A stretch of 64,000 nt of DNA, taken from assembly GCA_035578175.1 (NCBI GenBank), contig JAQMRL010000015.1:18898672-18962671 (forward strand), read 5' to 3'. This document shows positions 43,300-54,465 of the stretch, one piece after another. Positions within the stretch are counted from its first letter, which is position 1. The number at the start of each line of letters is the position of its first letter. A program made the translations under genes and the position numbers. Source of the DNA: Catonia carolina (lineage: Eukaryota > Arthropoda > Insecta > Hemiptera > Achilidae). The notes under the pieces were generated by a model, which saw only the letters and a program-made list of their open reading frames with translations, searched no databases and had not been told where the DNA came from.

Positions 43300-43820
43300 C
43301 GCAAGGGCAAAGGGTTATAGGGCAGTTAAATTCTGTTCTTTAGAATGATAAAATATGGAAGGAGACAAAGATTAATAATCATCGTGCTATCCTGGAGAGT
43401 GAAATTTACCTGTGAAATTTGAGATTTACCTATGGTGCGGAATTTTGGGTATTGACAAAGAGGCAGAAGGGTCGCTTAAAAGCGCTGGAGGTGAATTTTT
43501 GGAGGTGAAGTTGTGATGTATCGCGCATTGATCGAATTCCTAAATTAGGAGAAGAATTAACGTTCAAAGAAATATCATGAATACCATATCCCGGACGCAG
43601 TTAAAATGGTTTGGTCATTTTCAGAGGATGGAGGATGGTAGGTTGCCAAAAAAGGTATGGGAGTGGACGCCCGCCAGTAGAAGAAGGAGGGGTAGGCCGA
43701 AGTGACATAGTTGAATTGCGTGCAGGAGGCAAAAGTCTTTGCTGTACTCCGATGCGGACTGGTGAGACAAAGAGAGGTGAAGCTTAGGAAACGAGATACG
43801 GCTGGGGCTGTAAATCCAGC
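43300..43820 (+). pseudogene. LINE ORF2 C-terminal relic, decayed
   Basis: Readable patches in shifting frames: YGAEFWVLTKRQKGRLKALE, RIPKLGEELTFKE, LKWFGHFQRMEDGRLPKKVW and RRRRGRPK. Many stops and frameshifts. An old non-LTR fragment that ends at the inverted-repeat element starting at 43824. Confidence 0.7.
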
Positions 43821-43881
43821 TCGTATAATGAACAGCCAAAAAGAAACTAATTAAATATAACACTCACCTCAGAGTATTACA

Positions 43882-43925
43882 TCATTCAAAGTCTTTCGTC
43901 TCTCTTGGTGACATCCTCAGGAATT
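43882..43925 (-). ncRNA. Hammerhead-like motif, left arm
   Basis: Minus-strand CTGAGGATGTCACC, AGAGAGAC and GAAAGACTTT; stem II is less complete than in the right arm. Confidence 0.25.
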
Positions 43926-43945
43926 TATTATACTTTATTATTATT

Positions 43946-44701
43946 ATTATTATTTCTTGTTAGATCCTACTAGGGATGCATTTCTCTTAGTTCCAGCCAA
44001 TTTCCGGATGGCCCATGCTGCCTTCATTTTTTCTGCATGTGATCTTTTCCGCTCCTCCGTCCAGGCTGTTCCCGTTCTCCTCGGCCCTCCCAAGCACTTC
44101 AGATTCTCAATCTTCCGCTTCATTTCTGTTCTATTGAGAAGTGTTTCGCCCGTAATGTCATTCACCAGCATCGTCTCGTGGATCTCCTTGTGCCATGTCG
44201 TTGTAGTTTTCCTGCCCTCTCAGTACTTCCATAACTGCTTCGTTAGTCTGGAGTCGTGCATCCTCGCTATGTGGCCGAAGAATGCCAGTCGTCTCTGCTG
44301 GATGACTTCTCTTATGGGTGTGGTGAAGGAATATACTTCTTCGTTACTTCTGAGCCTGTATTCTCCCTCTTTATTTCGATTCGGCCCGATGATTCTTCTG
44401 ATGATTTTCCTCTCGGTAGTTTCTATCGAGCGCAGGTGGATGTTAGATTTCAAGTGGTGGGTTTCCGCCGCGTACAGCACCTCCGGTCTGGCAACCGTCT
44501 GATAGTGTCTTATCTTGGCATTACGCGAAATTGATCTCTTATTATAAACGTTCTTGGTGAGACCGTGTGCTTGTGCTAGCTTTGTAGCCTTTGCTTGAAT
44601 CGCAAGTTTGCCAGAGTTGTCTAGCGTTATGATCTCGCCAAGATATTTAAATGATTCAACACGTGAAATTTCGTCCTCTATCAGGAACTTAGGTGCGTCT
44701 A
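43946..44701 (-). mobile_element. 5'-truncated LINE with (AAT)n tail
   Basis: Flanked by TTATACTTTATTATTATTA (43927-43945 and 44702-44720). Encodes ~250 residues of ORF2 on the minus strand, ending near the tail at 43950. Confidence 0.8.
43950..44701 (-). pseudogene. Non-LTR reverse transcriptase C-terminal half, one stop
   Basis: Minus-strand frame begins within the RT (VESFKYLGEIITLDNSGKLA), continues NKRSISRNAKIRHYQTVARP, LYAAETHHLKS, ERKIIRRIIGPNRN and RRLAFFGHIARMHDSRLTKQ, hits a single TGA at ~44220, then ETMLVNDITGETLLNR and a basic tail GTAWTEERKRSHAEKMKAAW. One stop in 250 codons suggests moderate age. The FKYLG and FGHIARM blocks are standard for insect non-LTR elements; clade uncertain. 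Confidence 0.85.
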
Positions 44702-44867
44702 TTATACTTTATTATTATTATACGAATTTATTATTATACGGTAGACGACCACGTCAATTACTTTATTCATTGTAACAACCCTTCAGCGCGCGATTATTCG
44801 GCCAATAAATACAAAACAAATACGACCGTATTTGTTTTAATTATGATATGTGTTTTGTGTTAGTGTA

Positions 44868-44920
44868 ATAAGCTCCTGAGGATGTCTCCGAGAGAGACGA
44901 AAGATCTTGAATGTATGTAA
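44868..44920 (+). ncRNA. Hammerhead-like motif, right arm
   Basis: CTGAGGA (44876-44882), one extra T, stem GTCTC/GAGAC around CGAGA (44884-44898), GAAA (44899-44902) and AGA/TCT as a possible short stem III. Stem I pairing is weak (2 bp), so this copy fits less well than the one at 21209. Confidence 0.3.
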
Positions 44921-44974
44921 TACTCTTAGGTGAGTGTTATATTTAATTAGTTTTGTTTTGGCTGTTCATTATAT

Positions 44975-45344
44975 ATCAAATATGTAGTGTATGCAAACAA
45001 AGGAAAAATAATTTTTTATAAAATAATATAAATGTATATATAAAATAGATGAAAATGAGTGATGAACATTGGAAAAATGAATGTTGAATTTCAAAAAAAT
45101 TGCTGTATAACTATTTGTTGTCTTGTTATTAGGTATTTTAGGATTTGTTTCGCAATTTTAAGTAACTTATCTTTTTGATACTTTAGTATATTTATAAGAA
45201 GTGTGTGTAGAAACAAATGTTTTACTGATTTTCTGTTTATTTTACGTCTGTTTTTATTTAATAAAAAACTAATTTTCTTGAAGTTTGTATTATTCCATTT
45301 TTAGCCTATTTTACATTATTGTCTTCAGAATTAAATTCTAAACA
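44975..45344. other. No gene seen
   Basis: AT-rich. Confidence 0.4.
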
Positions 45345-45408
45345 AGTTTTCATTATTTACGTTGGCAAGAGAAAGTCCTTGTAAGTCCTTCACATCAGAT
45401 TATTTTAA
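45345..45408 (+). mobile_element. Family A 3'-end fragment
   Basis: TTGGCAAGAGAAAGTCCTTG, hairpin remnant and CATCAGATTATTTT. Confidence 0.65.
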
Positions 45409-45454
45409 AAACATTACATTTTTAAACATTATGTAAATAAAATTAATCCAATTT

Positions 45455-45567
45455 AAAACATAGTGAACTTAATAGGAATACATTTTTCATAAAGTCGTGG
45501 ACCCTAGCGTACACCCGGTAGTAGCTGGCTTTGGTTTGTTCACAGTAGGAGCAAACTAAGGATGGTT
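45455..45567. mobile_element. Fragment of the TA MITE of 5741-6081
   Basis: Shares AACTTAATAGGAATACA, CCCTAGCGTACACCCGGTAG and the right end CACAGTAGGAGCAAACTAAG...GTTGAAC with the complete copy. Confidence 0.75.
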
Positions 45568-46352
45568 GAACTATAAAGATCAACACACTGAATTAATTTA
45601 CAATTAAGAGAAAACTGATCTAAACATTGAGATTTCAATAGTAGATAATCATTTTTAAAATAGACTATAGGTTTTATAATTTGGATTTCAAGACATGTGC
45701 TACGTATAATATATACAATTACAATTAAAATAAATACCGGAACTGAAAAGTTATTAGAAAGACAATAAAACCTAATTAAGAGAAAAAAGTAAAATAATTA
45801 AAAAGATTAATTAATTAATAATTATTTAATTGCTTAAAATGGAATACATAGATAATTTGGTGGAACTAAATAAGGTTTATATAGATTGACATATTTGGTT
45901 AAGTATTGTTGATATATGAACAATTTTGGTCATCAGATACGATAGGTTATGTTCGGTGAATCGTTTTTGCTTTAATTGATAGATCTATATTACGGATAGT
46001 CGCTTTTCAGTAGCTAGTGGCTATAAAATTAGATAATTGAGTGAGTGAATACATTTGGAAAGAAGTAAAAGTGAAATCGGTTGCTACCAGATGAGCGAAC
46101 TACTGGGTAAATATACGGATAGATTCATGATAATTTTGTTACACAATACAATATAATATGGTCAGATGAGTGGATTGAAACACGTGCGTATGGTTGATAT
46201 ACATACAAGTGCCTACTTTAAGAATAGTCATCATTTAATTGACTTCAGATACAGCATCAATCACTCGGCTGTTAATTGTACTATCTAAACGAGTACTATC
46301 ATTCATGGAGATTACAATAAATGAAGAGTTAACCTTTGATAACAAAATAAAA
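45568..46352. other. No gene seen
   Basis: AT-rich, unassigned. Confidence 0.4.
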
Positions 46353-47131
46353 AATCTGGTGTGAAACACTCACACAACTTTCTCTTGCCAATGCAAATAA
46401 TTTACAATATAATTTAACATTAGTAATAAAATATTAGAAATAAACAAAAAACTAACCTCAATAAACATAACCTTATTTTAATCATGAGTGAAACACTCAA
46501 AATGAAAATCAACCTCAGTCTGGCTTAAAAATACGGAAAATCACTATTTCACGCTAAACTAGGCTCTGTAGAGAAAAATACGTTAAATAAAAGTTGCAGA
46601 TCTTTAAATTTCCTATAAATTTGGTTATATACACTTTTGTCGTAAAATGCATACTAAGGCCAAAATCTTAAAAAAATTGATTTTTCACACGTTTTCGTGA
46701 GAAAAAATCAGAAAATCGCTAATTACTGCTAAACTAAGCGTCATACAAAAAAAATGTTTGAAACAGAAGTTGTAGGTTTTTAAATTCTCTACAACTTTTA
46801 TTATATAAGTTTTTGCGCTAAAATTTATATTAAAGCCGTAATCTTAAAAAAACAACGTTTTTACGTGAAAACAGCCTCACCGAGAATTTCAGCAAACATG
46901 GCGCCTACCCTATCTTGTAGAGAATAAAAAATTGAGTAAAATAGGCGATTTTAAAAAAAATCGTAGGACCAGTTTTTGAGAAAATCGCAAAAAACTGAAA
47001 AATTATACGAATAAACTACTACTTCCGGTTGACCGATTTTGATGAAAATGTTCGTGTCGCGTCCGGTAGTGGTATGTAACTTAAGTTTCAAGTTTCAAGT
47101 TTGTACGATGTTCCGTTCTTGAGATATTCTG

Positions 47132-47168
<37 letters not shown>

Positions 47169-47318
47169 ACAGACACACACACAGACCAATCGCTACAAAC
47201 ATGTTTTTTTGGGTTCAGGGGGTCTGAAAACGTATAGATCCGGTGAAAACTCGATTTCGAAAAATCGACATGAAAACAATACTTTCCTTCCTATATATTC
47301 ATATAGGCAAGAGAAAGT
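46353..47318 (-). mobile_element. Family A, full length (reference copy)
   Basis: Plus-strand AATCTGGTGTGAAACACTCA to GGCAAGAGAAAGT, 966 bp, uninterrupted. Compared with 28769-30733 it is collinear throughout and very similar, so the family has been active relatively recently. A short CA tract is at 47135-47185. Confidence 0.9.
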
Positions 47319-47335
47319 AATAAATGAAGTAAGTA

Positions 47336-48545
47336 CAGTATAACCTCAGAAATCCGAACTAATTGGGGCTGACCCCCGTTCGGATTCCGGAAAATTCGGA
47401 TTATGCGGGGCACTTGGTAATTTACCTTTCCCATTCCAAATAAAGAAGGCCAAATAATGAATTTGTGGGTGGTCTGTTAAAGCGTCTGTGTGTGTTAGTG
47501 ACGCAGTAGCAGTGATTTGCACTGTACGGCGACACGCCAGATAGTGGCAGGCGGTGTAGTGTCATTGGCTTTCAGTGACTCATCATTACTATGGCAACAC
47601 GCGCTAAAAATAGCCCGCCTAGTCACCCAATTCCAGCATTTCATTCAGTGTTTGATCGATATCGATCGCGGTTATATGTGTGTCGTGTAAGCAACACTTT
47701 TTTGCCTCCAAACGTGACTCCAATCTTGCAACCTATGGATCAAGGAGTCCTGCAAAATATCAAGCTGTACTACCGTAAAATGTTGTTACGAACCTTGATT
47801 GAATATGAGGAGGATTCTTCAATCAAAGACAGGTTGAAAAAAGTTACAATCAGAGACGTTATTTATAGGGTTGCTGAAGCATGGGAGAAATGTAATAAGA
47901 CTTTGATCCAAAAATCTTGGAAAAAACTGTGGCCAAGCCTTGCATTTGAAGAAACAAATTTTGTTGTGCAGCATCAAATGGAAAACATACTTCCACTCGT
48001 TCAGCAGATTCCTGGATGCGAAGAAGCCGAAGAAAACTGTCTTGAAGAATGGTTTGCAGATGACGACGCCGGTAATCAATATTTAACCGATGGCGCTACT
48101 GTTTCAATGGTCCAGGAACAAGACCAAAATAATGCCGCAGTCGAAGAAAGTGAAGAAGAGGACGTCTCGACTGATGTTATTTCACACGCAGATGCCACTA
48201 GTGCACTTGAAGTAGTTGCTCTGCGCTACGTAGAACAGCATGCTGCCGCTACCCCGACGGACGTGATGTTTATGCGACGCTGGCGCAACATCACCGCTTC
48301 AAGCAGGATTACTTCCTTGCGTCAGAAGAAGATAACCGATTTTGTTCTAACCAATTAAGGTGACGTATTCATTATAAAATATCAACTAAAATGTTCAAAT
48401 AAATATTAAATTCATTTCTGATTTGTAATTAGTATAACTTTCCATCACTTTTCAAGAGTAAATTTTTTTTAGCTTATTGCAAAACTGATGTTCGGATTAT
48501 CCGAAATTTCGGATTTTAGGGGTTCGGATTTCTGAGGTTACACTA
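47336..48545 (+). mobile_element. pogo/Tigger-type element, internally deleted
   Basis: Ends CAGTATAACCTCAGAAATCC and, inverted, TAGTGTAACCTCAGAAATCC next to TA (47334-47335, 48546-48547). Encodes the transposase C-terminal half. Confidence 0.9.
47591..48358 (+). pseudogene. Tigger (pogo) transposase C-terminal half
   Basis: 255-codon open frame. Residues 1-35 are not transposase; homology begins at NTFLPPNVTPILQPMDQGVL, where PMDQGV carries the third catalytic Asp of the DDE_1 domain. YYRKMLLRTLIEYEE, TIRDVIYRVAEAWEKCNKTL and QKSWKKLWPSL follow, then an acidic segment VEESEEEDVSTDV and a C-terminus RQKKITDFVLTN. The CENP-B-like HTH and first two catalytic residues are lost, so it cannot transpose itself. 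The absence of any stop over 220 transposase codons means a recent loss or, less likely, retention for DNA- or protein-binding. Confidence 0.88.
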
Positions 48546-48929
48546 TACTATAGTTGTTTTCACGTTCAGTTGACAAAATGGATCTTATGGGAATCAAGAC
48601 TGCTATTAGCGCAACTAAAATCATCAAATAAAGGCATTTGGATGCAAATATACAATTTGTAAACCTCTATAGAAAACGTATATTTTAAGGTAGAACTACA
48701 AATCAAATTTTGTTTAACAGAAAAAATGTATTATGTAGAATGTTTGATGAATCAAAAAATGTTTGATGAAAAAATCAAAAATATGTAAAAATTTCTTCTA
48801 TTAGGGGGTGGTTTAAAAATGAATATCTTATCTATTTTGCTGTAGACCTACGTGAAAACACTGCGTGATAAATAAAAACAAATGACACAATCGGTTATAT
48901 TTTTTTTATCCGAGGCGGCGAGAAAAACT
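48546..48929. other. No gene seen
   Basis: AT-rich. Confidence 0.4.
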
Positions 48930-49520
48930 CATGTTCACTCCCTCACAATGGGGAGAAGTAGTGTTGGACTCAATTGAGACGTCCTCGTCTAGCCACAAGG
49001 AAGCCGCAACCGCCTACCAACCAAAAACCTGCCACTTGGTCACTTGATCCGACATCAACAAACAACCCTCCACCTCCCTCGGAACTGTTTATATAATACT
49101 ACAAGGGAAATGTCGGGTTAAAAAATGTACATACTGTCAGCGGGGCGTGGAAAAAAACCGTAGCCTAATTCCCCTCTCACTGTCACTAACCAACACTCAC
49201 TCTCTCACTTTTATTCATCTCTTTCATCAACAGCTCAGGAAATTAGTGTGCCTACTTTACCTTCAGAGATCGAGACAGGATTGATTCACTGTGGTAGAGG
49301 GCGATCCCGCTGATCTCCATATGTCTCCTCCCTCCACAGGCTCCCGACCACCCTCTCCGCAAACTGAGCGACCAACTTCCAGCTTTCTTTATTCCGTAGC
49401 ATCGCTGCCCCTACTCTCTCTGAGATCCACTATGCAACACCTATCTTTTCAGATGTCTCCATTCTGTCGAGGAGAATCGGTTATTACTAATGTAAAAAGT
49501 CTTTCCCAGTACTGATATCG
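48930..49520. other. GC-richer block of unknown nature
   Basis: Noticeably richer in C/G than its surroundings, with TATATAA at ~49091, pyrimidine-rich stretches and a 74-codon frame at 49291-49515 (MVEGDPADLHMSPPSTGSRP...) without recognisable domain. Could be an LTR, a decayed element or an upstream region of a gene outside recognition. Confidence 0.3.
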
Positions 49521-49984
49521 AATTTATATTTCACATTTGGAATCCGCATATGAAGTTGATTATAAACTTATAGTGTTAATTATTAATCAATAGTCATACA
49601 GACTACTCTACATTATACAGGTTTGTTATGTTTGGTGCGCAGAGGAGAGAAATGTTATTGGTTATGATGACATTGATTGATCTACAAAGCCGATGTTTGT
49701 GTATGTGCAAGTAGCAGTCAGAGGCCCACAACAAACACACACTCCTACACTATTCCGTTGAGGCTATGAACGTGCAAACAACTAAAGCAAAGTGAACCCG
49801 TGCGAATAAATTAGCGTTCTTGGGTTTTACACCCCTATTATTTTAAATAAATGAATTAAGTTAACAACAAATTTAACCGTTCCTTGAAAAAAAAGAGTTA
49901 CGACTAAAGCACAGTCGTACGATAGTTTCGTTCTGAAATCAACTGGTTTATACTAAAACTTTAAATAAAACAACGTTAACACAC

Positions 49985-50040
49985 TTGATTTCAAAAATCA
50001 ATCTGAAAACAATAGGTACTTTTCTTTCCCATATTTTATA
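49985..50040 (-). mobile_element. Family A 5' scrap
   Basis: GATTTCAAAAATCAATCTGA and AACAATAGGTACTTTTCTTT match the 5' region of A reversed. Confidence 0.5.
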
Positions 50041-50067
50041 ATATATCCTATATTTTATAATTTATCA

Positions 50068-50446
50068 GGCAGGTGGAGTGTTAAATTAACTTGATCTGTG
50101 GTTCCAGGGCTACAAAAAATAGTTCTGTTTCTTATCACATAGTCAGACAATTATATGACTGAACTATTTAAGAACAGAAGAGATAGAGGTGTAAAAGACA
50201 CTAGTCAGAGTTATCTTCTCTGAGAGTAATGAATTTTGCTATACAGCTAGACCTTGTGGTGAATGAAGTGAAGGTGTCATTTGCAGGGTGGAAAGTAGGT
50301 GCTTTTTGGAGGGCCTGGCATGCTGATAAGCATACGCTTTCAAATCAGTGAGGAAGGCAATGGTAAACCACCTTACTCCTTGTTTTTACTTAGTAAAACC
50401 TCCAGAGAATCAAACCAGCCTTTCGGCTGTTGATCGAAACAACAAC
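50068..50446 (+). mobile_element. Family E, nearly full length
   Basis: CAGGCAGGTGGAGTGTTAAA to GGCTGTTGATCGAAACAACAAC, including the GAAGGCAATGGTAAACCACC motif. The small frame is broken after ~40 codons. Confidence 0.85.
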
Positions 50447-51579
50447 AGGACAAGAGATAATAAAAATAAAATATAATTATTATTAAAAATCTGTGAAAAT
50501 ATAAGAGGGGTTTACCATACCAATTACTTTTACTACGAAAGTTACAAAATAAAGGAAATACAACAAGGGTACTGCGACATAAGGACTGGATTACTGACCC
50601 ATTGACATCAAGAAAGCTCAAAGGACCTTGGATGCAAAATAACTTTTACTATCAGAATAAAATATATGGTGCAAATAATAAACATTTTTACATTACTCTA
50701 TATTACAGATCTGTTTTAAGCTAATAAAAGCAATAAAATAGCGAATCAATCTTGAGAAAAATAACTAAATTTTTAAATGAATAATTCATGAATTTATTTA
50801 CTTATTTAATAAATTTAAATTGTGTAACTGTATTTTAAAATGAAACAATTTTTTCTTGAAATGTACAATCACTTTTTGTTGCATGTTATTCGATATAAAA
50901 TGTTTGCTTAATTTATTAAATTTTCTTTATTTATTGCTCATTTGTTTTATGACATGCATTTTTAATATTACAGTCTATTTAAAAATAAGGTTACTTATTT
51001 ATTTAAAAGGCTAAAATTTGTGAAAGTATACCAAATGATATACTAGTGTAACGTTTTAGAGTAAAAGGTGTACAACAATTGCAATTTTATATCTTTAATT
51101 TATTGTTAAATTACGAAACCTGGTTAAACTAAAAACATTCTGTCAATTTTAAAAAAAAGTATCAGATCTACGCTTTCGAAAGAAAAATTGTACACTAGCT
51201 ATGAGTAATAAAGGAAACTGTAAGGTATTAGCTGAAATCTTTGAAATAAGACTGAACTTTAAAGAGCCTAAAGAGGAATGACCAAGAAAAGTTTCAAGAT
51301 GAAGAAACAACTGCTCGACGCCACTTAATTCATGAGAACTTCGAAAGGTAGTCTCGGAATTAAAAGATACACCTACCTCAGACAACCACATTTGAAACCC
51401 GTAGGGTGAAACAGGTTTCATGATCTGTCTATTAATTTGTTAATTTTCCAATTAACAGTAATTATCAACTGATAGATACTTAGTAAGTTTTTAAAGTTGA
51501 ATAAATCATATCTCCAAAAAATATTATGTGAAAAACTCCAATATTATTTTTTATAATATTGTCAAATCATTAAAAATAT
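50447..51579. other. No gene confidently seen
   Basis: A frame at 51149-51421 (minus) is open for 90 codons but shows no motif. AT-rich otherwise. Confidence 0.4.
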
Positions 51580-52154
51580 TGTGACACTTATCGCTTAGGT
51601 CCGTTTCGTGGGATCTAGGTAATTAAATAATTAATACACTGAAGTTTACAATTACAAATATTTATTACACTAAAAAATTTACAAAATAAATAATTAACTA
51701 ATTATAATGAAGTGATACAATAAATAACTTAATAATTTACTTAAAATAAATAATAAACAATAAACAATTTAATAATTTACTTAGCACTACTTACAATCAA
51801 TTGTATAGAATAAACACTGAATACACAAGAACTGAATTTAATACAGATACACAATAACTTTTCAAAATACACACACAAACAAAGACAGTATACCAATCGT
51901 TGACTAACACAATGCTCGGAACGCACTTGCACTACGTCCGATAGCCGCTCGTCAAAGATCAAACGAATACTAACTCACTGACCGCGCTCGGGGGTCTCTT
52001 TATATACCGCGAAGGGAGGGGGTTCAAAGAGACTTCTCGAACGACATAGAGATTCGATCAATTATCTTTTTTATTAGTTCTCGAAAAGTCATAACTGATG
52101 AACTGATTTAAACAAGTAACAAAAGATCTATTGTTAATGGGAAGTGTTACTACA
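51580..52154 (-). mobile_element. LTR of a retrotransposon
   Basis: 575 bp with ends TGTAGTAACACTT...AAGTGTCACA on the minus strand (TG..CA with a short inverted repeat). It contains a TATA box (GGTATATAAAGAGACC, complement near 51995-52010) followed by a leader-like region and A/T-rich 3' part. Immediately upstream is AAAGGGACC, a possible polypurine tract, so this may be a 3' LTR whose body is lost. The flanks show no matching target duplication. Ty3/gypsy-like by appearance only. Confidence 0.6.
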
Positions 52155-52349
52155 GGTCCCTTTCAAAAATAGTTGTACAACAATACCCCACCTTTTATCG
52201 TACACAATAGCGCAGTTATTTCAAACAACTTTCATGAATGGGCACAGCCTACTTTTATTGTCACTATTATCCCATTGTTACTCCTTCACTCTATTATCTA
52301 CTCTTCACAATTTTATGAATGAAATTCTAGAAATTACGCGAACCATGTT
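52155..52349. other. Possible remains of LTR element body
   Basis: No frame recognised; listed because it adjoins the LTR on its 5' side. Confidence 0.3.
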
Positions 52350-52361
52350 TTCTTCGATATT

Positions 52362-52693
52362 TTTTTTTTTTTTTTGTAATTCCTAATTTGTGTACGTTGC
52401 AATCTGTTCAATTCAGAACAATAAGCAACCCCATGACCCAATGAGATGAGCATGATATGTATGACGTGTAAATGAGGTGTGGTCTTGTACAGACTCAGGC
52501 CGACCATTCCTGAGAGAGTATGGTTAATTGAACCCCAACCATCAAAGTACACCGGTAACCACTATCTAGCATTCAAATCCGTATAAAAGTAACTACCTTT
52601 ACTAGGATTTGAACCAGGAACCTTCGTCTCCGAAAATCAGCTGCTAAACAGCTGATTTTGGCGACGACTTTACCTCTAGACCAATCCGGTGGG
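52362..52693 (-). mobile_element. SINE A, full length
   Basis: Flanked by TTCTTCGATATT (52350-52361, 52694-52705). Poly-A, body and complete tRNA-like head are present; one of the best-preserved copies. Confidence 0.92.
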
Positions 52694-52705
52694 TTCTTCG
52701 ATATT

Positions 52706-52947
52706 GTCACAATATTTTTATGGAATTAATACAAGCCTTAAAAAAGGTAACTCAAATTTTTCCTTCTACGGTAGTAGTAGTTAAAACAACTTTTTTCAGT
52801 CCTGTGTAAAATTTACCATTTGGGATTTACGAGGTGTGCTAATTAGTATGACGTTATTGTTATTAATTTTAACATATTGCAGTGAACACACATTAAGAAT
52901 TTCAAAAATCAATACTGAAACCGTTTAGAATATTAAAATATAATATA
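52706..52947. other. No gene seen
   Basis: Unassigned; TACGAGGTGTGCTAATTAGT near 52829 resembles a mariner-type terminus but no partner end was found. Confidence 0.35.
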
Positions 52948-53661
52948 CACTGCACCCTCAATGTTCGAGATTAATTGGGCCCATGAAAACCATCTTGAAA
53001 ATCGAAATCATGAACATCGAGATCCATTTTCAGTGTAAAATTTCTAATCGGTTCCATGTGAGTGAAAAATGCGTGGTTTTTAAAGAGATAAACAAGGCGT
53101 TTCGGCTTATTTTCAATAAAAAAAACTGTGTTGTAGAAAAATTTAGTTTTTAAAAAAATAAATACAAAATATTATTAACTATCTTGATTCAAATGTAAAA
53201 TGTTCTTTGCAATCGAAAAATATTCCCCTATTATATTTTGTTTTTATTTGTGAATTTTATAAAACATTCAAAGTTGTTTCTTTATGTACATTTTATTCCT
53301 TCTGGGCTGCAAATTGTGTCCTTGATGTTGATGGTGAAACCTTGATGAGTGGTAATGATGTTATTTCTTTTCGGCTTAAAAAAATTCAAAATCGTTGTTT
53401 GTTTTGCTTCGGTTTGAAGTTCTTTAAGTTTTAGTTTGTAAGGATGTCTCGTCACCCATATTTCTCATTACTTTTCCAAATTACCGGCAAAGTGTGTTTT
53501 GGTACGTTTTTTAAAGCTGTTGGATTTCTTGTTCAAGATCCCAGTACAAATCACGAACACCGAGTGTTAATCTCGAAAATTGAATTTTTTGTGTACAAAT
53601 ACAAAATCTCGAACGGTCGAAACCTCGAACATAGGAGTCCACGAACATCGAGGGTCGAGTG
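52948..53661. mobile_element. pogo-type MITE
   Basis: 714 bp between TA sites (52946-52947, 53662-53663). Ends CACTGCACCCTCAATGTTCG and, inverted, CACTCGACCCTCGATGTTCG. CGACCCTCRATGTTCG termini resemble pogo/Tigger-type ends. No transposase frame. Confidence 0.75.
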
Positions 53662-53663
53662 TA

Positions 53664-54207
53664 TTTTCCCTAAGAGTACAATATTTTGTACTCTTAACAA
53701 GAAACTCAATAAAAACACGTCATCTTTTTATTTTAATATCATTTATTAGTCACGACACAGAGTTGTAAACGTTATTATTATTATAACTTAATAACTAATA
53801 ACATTATAACGGATGAAATTCAATATCCTTTGTAACAACATCAACATATGTGTATATCCATATCAATTTACATAAATTGTTAAAATGGCTATAAATTAAT
53901 TTAATAGGCGGAACGTTATTTTATTCTTTCTTTCTATTGAAATTCTGTAATTAATTTGTAGTGAGAAAATAAGACAATGTCTACTTTCTATATAACATCT
54001 GATTGATATAATCTACTACAGACTGTTCAAAAAATGAACTAAATTTAGTACTTTAGAATAGTAAAAGTGCAGAAATAGATTAGAAATTTTTGCGGTAAGA
54101 TCTTAAGTATGAGACGAAATGAAAGGTCGAAAAACCAGAACTTAAAAGGATTAAAAATACCTGCGGGGGGGGGGGGTTAAAAATACTTTTAGAACTCTTA
54201 AAGTAGC
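53664..54207. other. No gene; G12 homopolymer
   Basis: AT-rich except for twelve G at 54165-54176. Confidence 0.5.
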
Positions 54208-54460
54208 TACAATAAAAAATATTATGTGAAACACTCACACAACTTTCTTTTTCCCATGTAAATAATGAAATGTATAAGCAGTGTTTAATCATAAGTTATT
54301 AACACTGAATGGAAATCATTCTCTGTTGAATTTTTATTACGATGATCAAAATACAGAAAATCACTAATAATTGATTAAAAAAACAAATGCTTGGAACCAA
54401 AGTTGAGGGACTTTAAATTTTCTATGAATTTAATGATAGAATTTTTGCCTTAAATGGATA
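54208..54460 (-). mobile_element. Family A 3' fragment, diverged
   Basis: TATTATGTGAAACACTCACA and ACTTTCTTTTTCCCATG at the reversed 3' end, then TACAGAAAATCACTAATAAT and diverged sequence. Confidence 0.65.
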
Positions 54461-54465
54461 TTAAT

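Larger units (their letters stand above)
43824..44974. mobile_element. Second inverted-repeat element with hammerhead-like motifs (Penelope-like?), holding a LINE
   Basis: Left arm 43824-43928 and right arm 44870-44974 are inverted: both contain ATAATGAACAGCCAAAA, TAACACTCACCT and (inward) CTGAGGATGTC...GACGAAAG. A 5'-truncated LINE lies at 43946-44701. No RT or endonuclease of its own is visible between the arms. Confidence 0.6.

Noticed and set aside
43957..44534. Plus-strand frames of 92 and 181 codons
   Set aside because: Antisense of the LINE reverse transcriptase at 43950-44701; the minus-strand product has clear RT motifs.
49291..49515. 74-codon frame with Pro/Ser-rich start
   Set aside because: No start context, domain or homologue that I can name; kept only as part of the unexplained GC-richer block.
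51149..51421. 90-codon minus-strand frame as a host exon
   Set aside because: No recognisable domain, no convincing splice context, and the plus strand reads equally peptide-like.
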